From Acidobacterium sp. (GTDB lineage Bacteria > Acidobacteriota > Terriglobia > Terriglobales > Acidobacteriaceae), in assembly GCA_003166955.1 (NCBI GenBank), contig PMUI01000111.1:19975-73214 (forward strand): a stretch of DNA of 53,240 bases, in the 5' to 3' direction. The notes under the pieces were generated by a model. The model had not been told where the DNA came from and searched no databases. It saw only the letters and a program-made list of their open reading frames with translations. Below are positions 52,113-53,240 of the stretch, piece by piece (position 1 is the stretch's first letter; every line of letters begins with the position of its first letter). The position numbers and the translations under genes were made by a program.

Positions 52113-52766
52113 ATGGTGAATCTTTTCCGGAGGAAGAAGGAAGATGAGGAGCGGGGGCGGCCGACGCTGCTGACGGGGCCGAGGATTCCGCGTCACTCGA
52201 GCGGGTGGGAGGCGCTGCTGAAGCATCTGCGGGCGGAGAACGGGCTGCGGGTGCTGGACGTTGGGCCGACGTCGCCGCAGAACATCAATTTTCTGACGGA
52301 AATGGGACACAGCGTGTACATGGCGGATGTGGTGAACGAGTCGCTGCGAGAGGAGTGGAAGCTGCCGCCGGAGGAGGAGGGGGAGCCGGCGCGGTTCGAC
52401 GTGGAGGGGTTCTTCGAGCAGAATTTGAATTTTCACGGGCGGCAGTTCGATGTGCTGCTGCTGTGGGCGACGCTGGATTACATTCCCCGGGGGCTGATTG
52501 AGCCGCTGGTGGCGCGGCTGAAGGACGCGACTCTGCGAGACGGGAAGGTGCTGGCGATTTTTCATTCGAAGCCGACGGGGCCGTATACGGAGTATTGCCG
52601 GTATCACCTGACGGGGACGTCGGAGATCGAGATGCAGGAGACGGAGCCGTATCCGGTGCTGCGGGTGCACACGAACCGGCAGATCGAGAAGCTTTTCACG
52701 GGGTGGTCGGGGAGCAAGTTTTTTCTGGCTAAGGATAATTTGTATGAGGTGATTGTGACGCGATAG
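52113..52766 (+). CDS. SAM-dependent methyltransferase-like protein
   Basis: Protein of 217 residues with a class I methyltransferase-like Rossmann fold. Residues 1-25 are a basic leader (MVNLFRRKKEDEERGRP). Motif I appears as LRVLDVGPTSPQNINFLTEMGHSVYMADVV (residues about 45-75), a variant of the usual DxGxGxG with TSP replacing the Gly-rich loop. Later segments (DVLLLWATLDYIPRGLIEPLVARL, GKVLAIFHS) match motifs IV and VI spacing. Substrate is unknown. The coding strand is strongly G-rich. The stop lies at the start of the heptamer tract at 52766. Family is moderately confident. Confidence 0.8.
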   Translation: MVNLFRRKKEDEERGRPTLLTGPRIPRHSSGWEALLKHLRAENGLRVLDVGPTSPQNINFLTEMGHSVYMADVVNESLREEWKLPPEEEGEPARFDVEGFFEQNLNFHGRQFDVLLLWATLDYIPRGLIEPLVARLKDATLRDGKVLAIFHSKPTGPYTEYCRYHLTGTSEIEMQETEPYPVLRVHTNRQIEKLFTGWSGSKFFLAKDNLYEVIVTR

Positions 52767-52842
52767 GGGATAGCGGACAGGGTACAGGGTGCAGGGTACA
52801 GAAAGGCGGCAGCGGTTAGCGGGCAGCGGATAGCGTTCAGGA
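52766..52842. repeat. Heptamer-period tract after the methyltransferase gene
   Basis: Eleven words in a single phase, starting at the last base of the stop codon: families GGGTACA (twice), GGCAGCG (twice), GTTAGCG and GATAGCG. Further, more diverged words continue toward 52870. Confidence 0.85.
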
Positions 52843-52902
52843 AAGAACGCGGGAGACAGGAGAGACCAGGGCGGAGACAGGGTAGATCGGAGTGATGGCA
52901 GA

Positions 52903-52935
52903 AGCGGCGCTGGGGCGCGCGCTTTTTTTGTTTTT
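52903..52935 (+). terminator. Probable terminator after the methyltransferase gene
   Basis: AGCGGCGC (52903-52910) pairs imperfectly, with one bulge, with GCGCGCGCT (52915-52923) around TGGG, followed by a long T run broken by a G. It lies between the methyltransferase stop and the end of the convergent membrane gene. Confidence 0.6.
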
Positions 52936-52967
52936 CAAAATTGAGAGATGGGTCGGCCGGAATTTGT

Positions 52968-53240
52968 TCAGGTTGGCTCGATGGGCGCGGGTTTGCGGCG
53001 GCGGGTGGCGAAGAGGGCTACGGCGATCGTGGCAAGGATGGGGGTGGCCAGGGCGGCGTAGGCAATGTAGTGCTGCTTTTTGGTGAGGAAGATGGTGTGG
53101 CGCGTGTCGGTGATGCGGTAGACGTGGCCGGAGGGCGGGTCGGGCTGGTGTGGGGCGGTTCGCTGGTAATGCAGCAGGAGCGCGATGCTGCCGCCGAAGA
53201 GGCAGAGGACGAGAACGACGAGGGCGGCGATGAGGCCGTC
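52968..53240 (-). CDS. Membrane protein, C-terminal 90 residues (5' end outside window)
   Basis: The minus strand is open from the window edge to a TGA at 52968-52970. It encodes a hydrophobic helix (GLIAALVVLVLCLFGGSIALLLH), a polar loop with PDPPSGHVYRITDTRHTIFLTKKQHYIAYA, a second helix (ALATPILATIAVALFATRR) and a short basic tail. It is a two-helix tail of a larger membrane protein; no family is recognised. Although on the minus strand, the plus strand here is G-rich, so its coding strand is C-rich, in line with the strand-bias change. Confidence 0.7.
   Translation of the reverse strand, partial: DGLIAALVVLVLCLFGGSIALLLHYQRTAPHQPDPPSGHVYRITDTRHTIFLTKKQHYIAYAALATPILATIAVALFATRRRKPAPIEPT

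Noticed and set aside
1-53240. tRNA, rRNA or riboswitch genes
   Set aside because: No cloverleaf with a T-loop GTTCGAATC-like core, no rRNA motif and no recognisable riboswitch core was seen by eye; a covariance-model search would be decisive.

Overview
The window looks like a GC-rich chromosomal segment of an acidobacterium. Three things point there: a MacB-like permease of the acidobacterial duplicated orphan permease (ADOP) type, a roughly 1,170-residue Oar-like TonB-dependent receptor with an N-terminal carboxypeptidase-regulatory-like domain, and several small hypothetical proteins of a style I associate with that phylum. The phylum call is inference from gene content. No rRNA, tRNA, CRISPR array or prophage was seen.

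Layout. 1-3.6 kb: end of a Crp/Fnr regulator, small membrane proteins, an EamA-type transporter and a TetR regulator. 3.8-6.3 kb: an ADOP permease split by a one-base frameshift. 6.4-13.7 kb: housekeeping genes (lipA, frr, coaE), a DegP/HtrA protease, a short-chain dehydrogenase and a small lipoprotein cytochrome c. 13.7-21.6 kb: dacB, folP, mutL, a winged-helix-like protein with a long disordered basic tail, and cmk. 21.6-26.7 kb: a thioredoxin-like protein, a secreted protein, clpB and an hsp20 chaperone. 27-30.5 kb: the Oar-like receptor. 31-36 kb: DoxX, an ABC exporter, a sugar kinase and a fused CusF-like/SCO copper lipoprotein. 36-42.4 kb: an AddB-like/AddA-like nuclease-helicase pair. 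42.4-47 kb: the complete phosphate operon pstS-pstC-pstA-pstB-phoU. 47.3-53.2 kb: an M28-like peptidase, a Tat-exported asparaginase, a DinB-like protein, a conserved hypothetical protein, a methyltransferase and the end of a membrane protein.

Three non-genic signals stand out. First, a MITE-like element flanked by TA, with terminal inverted repeats and internal hairpins, occurs at 3642-3810 and 23147-23271 and as a larger composite at 30517-30951. Second, many intergenic stretches are written in a 7-base period. One is a perfect tandem array at 16381-16440. The others are degenerate but keep heptamer phase for up to about 70-160 bases, and they repeatedly begin at or run over the stop codon of the adjacent gene. 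Third, the plus strand is C-rich from the left end to about 48.5 kb whichever way genes point, then becomes G-rich to the right end. That is the polarity expected at a replication origin or at an inversion boundary.

Functional themes are envelope maintenance (dacB, HtrA, the ADOP permease, the ABC exporter, the TonB receptor), DNA repair (mutL, the AddAB-like pair), proteostasis (clpB, hsp20) and phosphate uptake. Reading-frame boundaries come from reading the sequence; family names come from motif recognition without database searches.
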